From: Gemmatimonadales bacterium
Lineage (GTDB): Bacteria; Gemmatimonadota; Gemmatimonadetes; Gemmatimonadales; GWC2-71-9
Assembly (NCBI GenBank): GCA_025924275.1
Contig: JAICEH010000142.1
Coordinates: 1 to 5,743, forward strand
Direction: 5' to 3'
DNA: 5,743 nucleotides
Part shown: positions 1 to 5,665 of the stretch, piece after piece
Position numbering within the stretch: the first letter of the stretch is position 1
Layout of the letters: each line of letters begins with the position of its first letter
Notes under the pieces: generated by a model
Databases searched by the model: none
The model's input: only the letters and a program-made list of their open reading frames with translations
Told to the model about the DNA's origin: nothing
Translations under genes and position numbers: made by a program

Positions 1-456
1 CGCGGCGGCCAGGCGCGCCGCCGGTGAGACCTCGTACGCCGCCGTGTGGCAGTCCGCACACGCGGCATCGCCGTGCGACTGCGCCAGCGCCCAGCCGGCC
101 CGGCGATGGTCGAACCGCTCGCGGCTCCCATCGGGCCACTGCACCATCGCGAACCCCGGGCCGGCGTGGTCGGGATGGCACGACTCGCAGGCCTGGGCCT
201 TGACCCGCGGGGTACCGTGGAAGCCGCGCGCCCGCGCGGCGAGCCACGCGACGTCCCCGTGGCACGCCGTGCACTGCGCCGCCATCGCCTCCCGGCCGCC
301 ACCGTGGCACTGGGTGCACCGGGTCGGCCCCTCGAGGGCCGCGTGGGACCGGGCGAGCGGGCCCGGGGAGATCTGCGCGACCAGCGGAGGCGCCGGGCCG
401 GCGGCCAGTCCCAGCGCCAGGACGGCGCCCCGGAGGCCCCGGGCTACCAGAGCCAC
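1..456 (-). CDS. Exported multihaem cytochrome c, at least tetrahaem (3' end beyond window)
   Basis: The reading frame is open from a GTG at 456-454 to the window edge, giving 152 residues with no stop. Residues 1-28 look like a Sec signal peptide: Arg6 and Arg9, then a hydrophobic stretch AVLALGLAAG and a likely cleavage near VAQ. Four covalent haem motifs follow: C47-TQ-CH51, C62-TA-CH66, C90-ES-CH94 and C133-AD-CH137. The stretch 116-137 (FDH, then SHGD, then CADCH) resembles modules of multihaem cytochromes (cytochrome c3-like families) in which the extra His residues serve as distal haem ligands. The start overlaps the end of the cytochrome b gene by 13 bp, which suggests translational coupling. 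I infer that the product takes electrons from, or gives them to, that membrane cytochrome on the periplasmic side. The Shine-Dalgarno sequence is weak. The total haem number cannot be known because the gene is cut. Confidence 0.87.
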   Translation of the reverse strand, partial: MALVARGLRGAVLALGLAAGPAPPLVAQISPGPLARSHAALEGPTRCTQCHGGGREAMAAQCTACHGDVAWLAARARGFHGTPRVKAQACESCHPDHAGPGFAMVQWPDGSRERFDHRRAGWALAQSHGDAACADCHTAAYEVSPAARLAAA

Positions 457-1436
457 GTGGCGCCCACCACGACCACCACCACGACGTGGATGAGGACCGC
501 CGCGAGCGCCGTGACCGCGAGCGGGCGGTGGGCCACGTGCCAGAACCGGAGGATGTTCTGGGTGGCCCCGAGCATCCGGCTGTGCTGCACGAGGGCCATC
601 TCCCGGTTCGCCAGCCGGAGCACCTCGCGCAGCGCGGCAGCCTCGCCGCGGCGGCGGACCGGCGCGCGGCGCCGGAGCTCCCTCCGCAGTCGCGACGCTG
701 CGTGCCGGCGGGCGCGGTCGTCCGCCAGCATCCGGCCGAGCGTGCGCCAGAGCCCGAGTCCGGCGGCAGGCGGCGGACCGGTGCCGAGCATCCGCTCCAG
801 CACGTACGGGTCGAGCCCGGACCGCCGGGCGAGCTCCTCGACCAGCGCCTGCCGCTGGGCGACAATCTCCTCGATCGTGAGCTCGACACCGGCCTGGCTT
901 CGCGGGATGCGGACGTAGAGGTACCGCCCCACGAGGCCACTGGCCCAGACGACCAGCATCGCCCAGAAGCCGAGCCCGATCACGCCGTCGAACTTCCAGG
1001 CCGCGTGCGTGGCGACGAGGAGGGGAAGCCCGAAGGCCGCCAGGACGTGGACCTCGAGCCACCTCGGGATCGCACCGGTGAACGCGAGCCAGCGGAACCG
1101 CTTCCGGAGCGGGTAGAGCCAGAGGAAGAGGAAGAGGACGAGCGCCACGAGGCCGGCCGTCTGCCCCACGTACCCCGACGGACGGAACCAGAAGCGGAGC
1201 GGATCGCGCACCTGCTCCGCCCGCGGCGCCAGGTAGTAGGGGAGGCCGGCGAGGTTCACCCCGACGAGCAGGGTCAGGAACCCCGCCAGCACCAGCCGGC
1301 CCGCCGCCCCCCGACGCGGGGCTGCCGCGGGGCGCGGCTCGACGTGGAGGCGGAGGGGGCTCCCGCCCGGCGGCCCGGCGGGCACGCGACGACTCGAGGG
1401 TGGCGGCGAGGACAGGGCCGGGTCGGGGGAGCGCAT
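444..1436 (-). CDS. Five-helix di-haem membrane cytochrome b-like protein
   Basis: The product has 330 residues. Predicted membrane helices lie at about 47-69, 90-110, 127-147, 151-172 and 302-326. Positive residues put the N terminus and a long loop (173-300, charged and probably helical) in the cytoplasm and the C terminus outside. Helix 3 carries H130 and H144 and helix 5 carries H303 and H317. Both pairs are spaced H-x13-H, the geometry by which bc1-type cytochromes b hold two stacked haems. H300 is an extra candidate. Proposed pairs are H130/H303 (inner) and H144/H317 (outer). The role inferred is transmembrane electron transfer between the divergently encoded reductase and the exported multihaem cytochrome, whose gene overlaps this one. 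I chose ATG 1436-1434. The frame stays open upstream to 1778, but that part is Arg/Pro/Ser-rich and unlike protein. The ribosome site is weak (GGA). The C terminus is a Val-rich run (318-324). The exact family is not recognised; a ferric-reductase-like or formate/hydrogenase-type cytochrome b is an alternative. Confidence 0.8.
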   Translation of the reverse strand: MRSPDPALSSPPPSSRRVPAGPPGGSPLRLHVEPRPAAAPRRGAAGRLVLAGFLTLLVGVNLAGLPYYLAPRAEQVRDPLRFWFRPSGYVGQTAGLVALVLFLFLWLYPLRKRFRWLAFTGAIPRWLEVHVLAAFGLPLLVATHAAWKFDGVIGLGFWAMLVVWASGLVGRYLYVRIPRSQAGVELTIEEIVAQRQALVEELARRSGLDPYVLERMLGTGPPPAAGLGLWRTLGRMLADDRARRHAASRLRRELRRRAPVRRRGEAAALREVLRLANREMALVQHSRMLGATQNILRFWHVAHRPLAVTALAAVLIHVVVVVVVGATWLW

Positions 1437-1558
1437 CAATGAGTCCGCGACGGTACGCGACCTGCACCCGGCAAGGATCCTGCCCCCGTGCGCGACCCGC
1501 GGTCGGGGCCCTATCCGCCTGCCGGACAAGCAGGTGGGTGCGGATTCCCGACTGCGCG

Positions 1559-1581
1559 AGCTGGAACGATTCGTTCCATCT
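1559..1581. promoter_or_regulatory. Candidate operator palindrome in the divergent intergenic region
   Basis: TGGAACGA-T-TCGTTCCA (1562-1578) is a perfect inverted repeat with 8-bp arms and a single central base. Two more pairs (1559-1560 with 1580-1581) extend it across one mismatch. It sits near the middle of the 257-bp gap (1437-1693) between the divergent cytochrome b and reductase genes, where a dimeric regulator could control both. The TTCCATC of the right arm recurs at 1593-1599. It is not a Bacillus-type LexA box, because GAAC and GTTC are five rather than four bases apart, and it does not match the FNR consensus. I see no convincing -35/-10 pair on either strand of this gap. Confidence 0.5.
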
Positions 1582-1693
1582 GCATCGCGGCATTCCATCA
1601 CGGGCGGTCGGGGCGGATATCCGAGGATGGCGTGACGGATTCCCGCGCCGGCGCAGGACACGGCATTCGGCGCAGGCTGCCCTCCAACGGGAA

Positions 1694-3043
1694 ATGACCA
1701 TCGAGACCCTCGTCTACCTCGGCTTCGGCCTCTTCCTCGTGTTCCCGGTGATCGCGCACCTTGGGCGCACCCGGGCACGGGAGCGCGCGGCGCGGCGCGC
1801 CGCCGACCGCGCCGGGCTCGCCGCCGCCGGCCCGCGCGCGCAGCATCCCCACGTGGACGTCTCCCACTGCATCGGCTGCGGCGCCTGCGTGGACGCCTGC
1901 CCCGAGGGGGACGTGCTGGGCGTGATCGCCGGGAAGGCCGCGATCGTGAACGGCCCGAGGTGCATCGGCCACGGGCTCTGCGCCGAGGCGTGCCCGGTCG
2001 GGGCCATCACGATCGTGATGGCGCCGCCCGGCATCAGCGCCGACCTGCCCCGGCTCTCCTCCGAGTACGAGAGCAGTGTGCCCAACGTCTTCGTCGCGGG
2101 CGAGCTGGGCGGGCTCGCCCTGATCAAGAATGCGGTGAACCAGGGTCGCGACTGCGTGGACACGATCGCGCGGCGGTTCGCCGGCCGGCCCCGCCCGGCC
2201 GGCGTGCTCGATGTCTGCATCGTGGGCGCGGGGCCCGCGGGGCTGAGCGCCTCCCTCCGCGCGGTGGAACGCCGGCTGACATACGTCACGCTGGAGCAGG
2301 AGGCGCTGGGCGGCACGGTGGCCAAGTACCCGCGCCGGAAGCTGGTGCTGACGAGCCCGGTGGACTGGCCCCTGCACGGCCGGTTCAACAAGCTCGAGAT
2401 CTCCAAGGAGCGGCTGATGGACTTCTGGGCCAGCACGATCCGGAAGGCACGGCTCCAGGTCCACGAGCGGGAGCGGGTGGAAGACATCCGCGGGGAGGCC
2501 GACGGCAGCTTCGCCGTGACGACCCCGACCGGGAGGTACCGGGCCCGGAGCGTCATCCTGGCCCTCGGACGCCGCGGCACGCCCCGGAAGCTCGGCGTCA
2601 CCGGCGAGGACCTCCCGAAGGTGATGTACGGCCTGATCGAGGCGGAGGCCTACACCGACGCAGCCATCCTCGTGGTGGGCGGCGGCGACAGCGCGGTCGA
2701 GGCGGCGCTCGGGCTCTCGCACCAGCGGGGGAACCGGGTCACGCTGTCCTACCGGGGGGAGGAGTTGAGCCGGATCAAGGAGCGGAACGCGGAGCGGCTC
2801 CGGGACGCGGTGCGGGCCGGCAGGCTCCAGGTGCTGTACCGATCGAACCTGCGGGAGGTGCGGGATCGGTCCGTGGTGGTGGAGGTCGCGGAGCAGCCGA
2901 GCGAACTGGCCAACGACTGGGTCTGGATCTTCGCCGGGGGCGAGGCACCGAATGCCTTCCTGGAGAAGATCGGGGTGGCCGTCGGCGACCGGGACCTCAC
3001 CGGCGAGGCGGAGGCGGAGGCGCGGCTCCGGCGCGCGGGGTAG
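1694..3043 (+). CDS. Membrane-anchored ferredoxin-FAD/NAD(P)H oxidoreductase, apparently circularly permuted
   Basis: The product has 449 residues. Residues 4-22 form one membrane helix followed by an Arg-rich stretch, so the catalytic part should be cytoplasmic. Residues 59-70 hold a [4Fe-4S] motif C59xxC62xxC65xxxC69P. Residues 90-101 hold a second one in which the second Cys is His93 (C90xxH93xxC96xxxC100P). Residues 117-161 contain VPNVFVAGELGG and an NQGR segment, which normally close the FAD domain of thioredoxin-reductase-like enzymes. Only afterwards come the dinucleotide motif GAGPAG (178-183) that opens the FAD domain and a second motif GGGDSA (329-334) for NAD(P)H. The reductase part resembles YpdA-like proteins but lacks their Cys in GAGPCG and has no CxxC, so it is not a disulfide reductase. 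Inferred role: moving electrons between NAD(P)H and the membrane cytochrome b through FAD and Fe-S. ATG 1694 is chosen because the helix begins right after it. The ribosome site is weak (GGGA, one base away). The frame remains open upstream to 1400 but is not protein-like there. Confidence 0.87.
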   Translation: MTIETLVYLGFGLFLVFPVIAHLGRTRARERAARRAADRAGLAAAGPRAQHPHVDVSHCIGCGACVDACPEGDVLGVIAGKAAIVNGPRCIGHGLCAEACPVGAITIVMAPPGISADLPRLSSEYESSVPNVFVAGELGGLALIKNAVNQGRDCVDTIARRFAGRPRPAGVLDVCIVGAGPAGLSASLRAVERRLTYVTLEQEALGGTVAKYPRRKLVLTSPVDWPLHGRFNKLEISKERLMDFWASTIRKARLQVHERERVEDIRGEADGSFAVTTPTGRYRARSVILALGRRGTPRKLGVTGEDLPKVMYGLIEAEAYTDAAILVVGGGDSAVEAALGLSHQRGNRVTLSYRGEELSRIKERNAERLRDAVRAGRLQVLYRSNLREVRDRSVVVEVAEQPSELANDWVWIFAGGEAPNAFLEKIGVAVGDRDLTGEAEAEARLRRAG

Positions 3044-3072
3044 CCGGGTGCGGGGGATCTCCCCCCGCCCGG
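3044..3072 (+). terminator. Strong GC hairpin directly after the reductase stop codon
   Basis: CCGGG (3044-3048) pairs with CCCGG (3068-3072), and CGGGGG (3051-3056) pairs with CCCCCG (3062-3067). A 2-nt bulge (TG) separates the two stems and the loop is ATCTC. The 11 GC pairs begin on the base after TAG 3041-3043. No U-run follows, so this may be a non-canonical terminator or an mRNA 3'-end protector rather than a classic intrinsic terminator. Confidence 0.5.
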
Positions 3073-3078
3073 ATTCCG

Positions 3079-3088
3079 CCGTACCTTG
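3079..3088 (+). promoter_or_regulatory. Candidate -10 box (CCGTACCTTG) of the NTF2-like gene
   Basis: This box matches the one before the multicopper oxidase gene in 9 of 10 bases and lies 25 bases before the GTG start, as the other lies 21 bases before its ATG. No good -35 hexamer is visible 16-18 bases upstream, where the preceding hairpin lies. Confidence 0.4.
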
Positions 3089-3113
3089 TCCCCTTCCCCT
3101 GCCGGAGCGGAGC

Positions 3114-3578
3114 GTGACCCCCTCCCGGTCTCTCGCCGACCGCTTCTACGCCGCCTTCGCCCGGCGCGACCACGCCGCGATGGCGGCCTGCTACGCGCCC
3201 GGCGCCACGTTCTCGGACCCGGTCTTCCCCGACCTCCGGGGCGAGCGGATCGGGCTCATGTGGCGAATGCTCTGCGAGCGGGGCACCGACCTCCGGATCG
3301 AGTGGACGGTCCTCCGGGCCGAGGGGACCGAGGTGGTGACCGCCTGGCAGGCGTGGTACACCTTCCGCGCCACCGGCCGCCCGGTCCACAACCGCATCAC
3401 CGCGTCGATGACGCTCGAGCACGACCTGATCCGCCGCCACCGGGACGAGTTCCACTTCCACCGCTGGTCCGCCCAGGCGCTCGGATGGAAGGGGCGGCTC
3501 CTCGGCTGGACTCCCCTGGTCCGGAACGCGGTGCGCCGCGAGGCGGCGAGGGCGCTGGAGAAATTCGCGGTCCGGTAG
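3114..3578 (+). CDS. NTF2/SnoaL-like small protein
   Basis: The product has 154 residues, a normal length for a single-domain nuclear transport factor 2-like cone fold. An N-terminal helix (LADRFYAAFARRDHAAM, residues 7-23) is followed by CYAPGATFSDPVFPDLRG (26-42) and MWRML (49-53), a pattern typical of this superfamily. Later strands include TAWQAWYTF (76-84), and the D111-E112-F113 and RWSAQALG segment (117-124) is also usual. There is no signal peptide, so it is probably cytoplasmic. Members bind small hydrophobic ligands or act as isomerases, hydrolases or polyketide-type cyclases; no specific reaction can be assigned here. The GTG start is chosen because GGAG at 3104-3107 lies six bases upstream; the frame is open further upstream to 2952 but overlaps the reductase gene there. 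It has its own candidate -10 box and is followed after 71 bp by the oxidase gene, with no obvious functional link to it. Confidence 0.85.
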   Translation: MTPSRSLADRFYAAFARRDHAAMAACYAPGATFSDPVFPDLRGERIGLMWRMLCERGTDLRIEWTVLRAEGTEVVTAWQAWYTFRATGRPVHNRITASMTLEHDLIRRHRDEFHFHRWSAQALGWKGRLLGWTPLVRNAVRREAARALEKFAVR

Positions 3579-3598
3579 CCCCGCCGAGCCGCCCCTTC

Positions 3599-3627
3599 TG
3601 GACACCCCCCGGATCGGCCCGTATCTT
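3599..3627 (+). promoter_or_regulatory. Promoter of the multicopper oxidase gene
   Basis: TGGACA (3599-3604) differs from TTGACA at one base. It is followed after exactly 17 bases by TATCTT (3622-3627), inside the CCGTATCTTG box shared with the upstream gene. The start codon lies 22 bases after the -10 element, leaving a short leader that contains GGAGA (3639-3643). GGCCC (3616-3620) and GGGCC (3629-3633) form an inverted repeat around the -10 element. Confidence 0.62.
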
Positions 3628-3649
3628 GGGGCCAGTCCGGAGACCCCCG

Positions 3650-5032
3650 ATGAACCGAAGCTGGACACTGCTCGCCTTCTCGGCGCCTCTCGTCACGCCC
3701 GGAGCCGCAGCGCAGGCCCCCGCGCGCGACCTCACCCCGCCCCGCCGCACCGTCGAGGTGAGCCTTTCGGCTGCACCCGCCCGGCTCGAGCTGGTCCCGG
3801 GGACCGCCACGGACCTCTACGCCTACAACGGCACCGTGCCCGGCCCGGTGCTCGAGTTCCGCGAGGGCGACCACGTGGTGGTCCACTTCCGGAACGACCT
3901 GCCGGTGACCACCACGGTCCACTGGCACGGCCTGCACCTGCCCTTCGCCGCCGACGGCAGCCCGTTCCACCTGGTGGCCCCCGGCGAGACCTACGACTAC
4001 GAGTTTGACATCCCGCCGGGCACCGCCGGCACCTACTGGTACCATCCCCATCCCAACCACGAGACCGGCCGGCAGGTGGCGCACGGGCTCTACGGGGCCA
4101 TCGTGGTGCGCGCGCCCGACGACCCGCTCGCCGGGATCCCGGAACAAGTGCTGGTGCTTTCCGACAACCGGCTCCTACCCGACGGCTCGCTCGACCTGCC
4201 CGACCCGCACAGCCACCCGGCCCTGGTGGACCGGGAGAACGGGCGCGAGGGCCCGCTCCTCCTGGTGAACGGGCGCGAGCTGCCCGAGCTCTCGATCCGG
4301 AGCGGCGAGATGCAGCGCTGGCGGATCGTCAACGCCTCGGCGGGGCGGATGTACCGGCTCACGATCCCCGGCCACGCGCTCACCTGGGTGGGCACCGACG
4401 GCGGGCTCTTCGAGCGCCCGGTGGAGGTGAACGACATCACGGTGGCGCCCAGCGAACGGGTCGAAGTCCTGGTCCGCGGCACCGACCTGCCGGGGAGCCG
4501 GCTCGTCGTCTTCGACCTCCCCTACGACCGCTACATCCCGCAGACCCGGCCCCGCCTCTGGAATTGCCCCCGGAAGCTCTTCACCCTGAGGTACGCCGAG
4601 GGGCCGCCCACCGGCGGGAACGTCGAGCCGCCACCGGTCCCGGCCACCCTCCGCCGGGTCGAGCCGCTCGACCCGGCCAGTGCCACCACCACGCGGGTGG
4701 TGACCCTCTCGCAGGGGCTGATCAACGGCAAGCAGATGGACATGGCGCGGGTCGACGTGGATGCGCCGCTCGGCGCCACCGAGATCTGGGAGGTGGAGAA
4801 CATCGTGGGGATGGACCACCCCTTCCACCTCCACGGGTTCCGTTTCCAGGTGCTCGACCGGAACGGCGTGCCCGAGCCGTTCCCCGCCTGGCGCGACGTG
4901 GTGAACGTGCCCCGGCACGAGACCGTGCGGTTCATCGTGCGGTACGACGACTTCCCCGGAAAGTGGATGTTCCACTGCCACATCCTGGACCATGAGGATC
5001 ACGGGATGATGGGCATCCTGCAGGTCAACTGA
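3650..5032 (+). CDS. Three-domain multicopper oxidase (laccase-like), exported
   Basis: The product has 460 residues, a usual size for three-cupredoxin laccase-like oxidases. These oxidise phenols, metal ions or other reductants at a type 1 copper and reduce O2 to water at a trinuclear centre. All four copper motifs are intact: H91-W-H93-G, Y-H132-P-H134, H390-PF-H393-L-H395 and H442-C443-H444-IL-D-H448, with M453 as the likely type 1 axial residue. Residues 1-22 resemble a Sec signal peptide ending near AAAQA. There is no twin-arginine motif after the chosen ATG, although many bacterial laccases use Tat. The start is fixed by GGAGA (3639-3643) six bases upstream. The long upstream extension of the frame is antisense-free shadow of the NTF2-like gene. 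No Met-rich copper-handling insert like that of CueO is seen, and no copper-resistance genes are adjacent. The cytochrome gene starts 12 bp downstream, so the two are probably one transcript. The true substrate is unknown. Confidence 0.95.
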   Translation: MNRSWTLLAFSAPLVTPGAAAQAPARDLTPPRRTVEVSLSAAPARLELVPGTATDLYAYNGTVPGPVLEFREGDHVVVHFRNDLPVTTTVHWHGLHLPFAADGSPFHLVAPGETYDYEFDIPPGTAGTYWYHPHPNHETGRQVAHGLYGAIVVRAPDDPLAGIPEQVLVLSDNRLLPDGSLDLPDPHSHPALVDRENGREGPLLLVNGRELPELSIRSGEMQRWRIVNASAGRMYRLTIPGHALTWVGTDGGLFERPVEVNDITVAPSERVEVLVRGTDLPGSRLVVFDLPYDRYIPQTRPRLWNCPRKLFTLRYAEGPPTGGNVEPPPVPATLRRVEPLDPASATTTRVVTLSQGLINGKQMDMARVDVDAPLGATEIWEVENIVGMDHPFHLHGFRFQVLDRNGVPEPFPAWRDVVNVPRHETVRFIVRYDDFPGKWMFHCHILDHEDHGMMGILQVN

Positions 5033-5070
5033 GCCGAGGTGGACATGAACGTAGACTTCCCCGCACCCTC
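5016..5070 (+). repeat. Direct repeat, copy 1 (end of oxidase gene to start of cytochrome gene)
   Basis: This 55-base stretch matches 5689-5743 at 47 positions, without gaps, at an offset of 673 bases. It covers the last codons of the oxidase gene, the ribosome site and the first codons of the cytochrome gene. The match may continue past the window edge. Confidence 0.85.
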
Positions 5071-5665
5071 GCCTTCCGCCGTCGCTGCCCTGGCGTTCCT
5101 CGCGGTAGCGCTCGGCGCCGGCGACGCGGGGGCCCAGGCGGACCGGGCGAAACTCCTCGCCGGCCGGGCACTGGTCCTGAGCCACGCCTGCGGCGACTGC
5201 CATGGCGGCGGCAACAACCCCGCGGCGGACGGCTTCCTGGCCGGCATGCGGGACACGACCCAGCAGTTCCGGATCGGGCCCTTCATCACCCGGCCCCGGA
5301 ACCTGACCCCCGACAACACGACCGGGTTGGGACGGTTCAGCGAGCGGCAGATCTTCAATGCCCTCCGCTTCGGGCTCCGCCCAGGCGAGACCGCCGACAT
5401 TGAGATCACCGGCACCATGCCGGGCCAGGGGAACTTCCCGCTCCACCCCAAGTACCTCGCTCCCCCGATGCCGTGGCCGGCGTGGCGCCATATGACCGAT
5501 GAGGAGCTCTGGGCGATCGCGGCCTACCTCAAGGGGGGCCTCAAGCCGGTGCGGAACCAGGTGCAGGACAGCGACGGCCCGCCCGACTTCTGGGCCAGCG
5601 AGTACACGGTGGAGAAGATCGGCGCCTGGCCGGCGGTGGCGTACCCGGCGGCGAGCGAGAAATAG
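5045..5665 (+). CDS. Exported monohaem c-type cytochrome
   Basis: The product has 206 residues. Residues 11-31 form a hydrophobic export signal ending in AGDAGAQA. One haem site is seen: C49-GD-C52-H53. Met142 in PPMPW (140-144), just before the terminal helix MTDEELWAIAAYL (150-162), is the probable sixth haem ligand; Met125 is an alternative. The motif NLTPDNTTGLG (86-96) followed by RFSERQIFNALRFG is common in cytochrome c partners of periplasmic dehydrogenases. The start is ATG 5045 because GAGG (5036-5039) lies five bases upstream; GTG 5039 in the same frame overlaps that site and is less likely. The gene follows the oxidase stop by 12 bp, suggesting co-expression and possible electron exchange with the oxidase, which is inference. 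A repeated start region at the right edge indicates that the gene is tandemly duplicated. Confidence 0.93.
   Translation: MNVDFPAPSPSAVAALAFLAVALGAGDAGAQADRAKLLAGRALVLSHACGDCHGGGNNPAADGFLAGMRDTTQQFRIGPFITRPRNLTPDNTTGLGRFSERQIFNALRFGLRPGETADIEITGTMPGQGNFPLHPKYLAPPMPWPAWRHMTDEELWAIAAYLKGGLKPVRNQVQDSDGPPDFWASEYTVEKIGAWPAVAYPAASEK

Noticed and set aside
466..487. Simple repeat near the end of the cytochrome b gene
   Set aside because: It is a run of Val codons (GTG/GTC) in the last membrane helix, not an independent repeat element.
46..1442. Long plus-strand open frames opposite the two cytochrome genes
   Set aside because: They are antisense shadows caused by GC-rich codon use. The minus strand shows haem motifs, a signal peptide and membrane helices, whereas these show only Arg/Pro/Ala/Glu-rich low-complexity sequence.
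1450..1457. CGTACCGT on the minus strand as a -10 box for cytochrome b
   Set aside because: It matches the CGTACCTT box at 7 of 8 bases, but would put the transcript start within a few bases of the ATG and no -35 element lies at a proper distance.
1563..1577. LexA/SOS box reading of the intergenic palindrome
   Set aside because: The Bacillus-type box is GAAC-N4-GTTC; here the gap is five bases and no SOS gene is near.
1400..1693. N-terminal extension of the reductase frame (98 extra residues)
   Set aside because: Composition looks like GC-rich non-coding sequence and it would overlap the cytochrome b start. The membrane helix begins right after ATG 1694.
1437..1778. N-terminal extension of the cytochrome b frame (114 extra residues)
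   Set aside because: The extra residues are Arg/Pro/Ser-rich with no recognisable fold, lie over the divergent intergenic gap and overlap the reductase start. The membrane protein reads naturally from ATG 1436.
3626..3649. Upstream TTG start for the oxidase giving a twin-arginine (RRPP) export signal
   Set aside because: The RR codons are just the GGAGA ribosome site read as protein, and no Tat consensus follows. ATG 3650 has ideal ribosome-site spacing.
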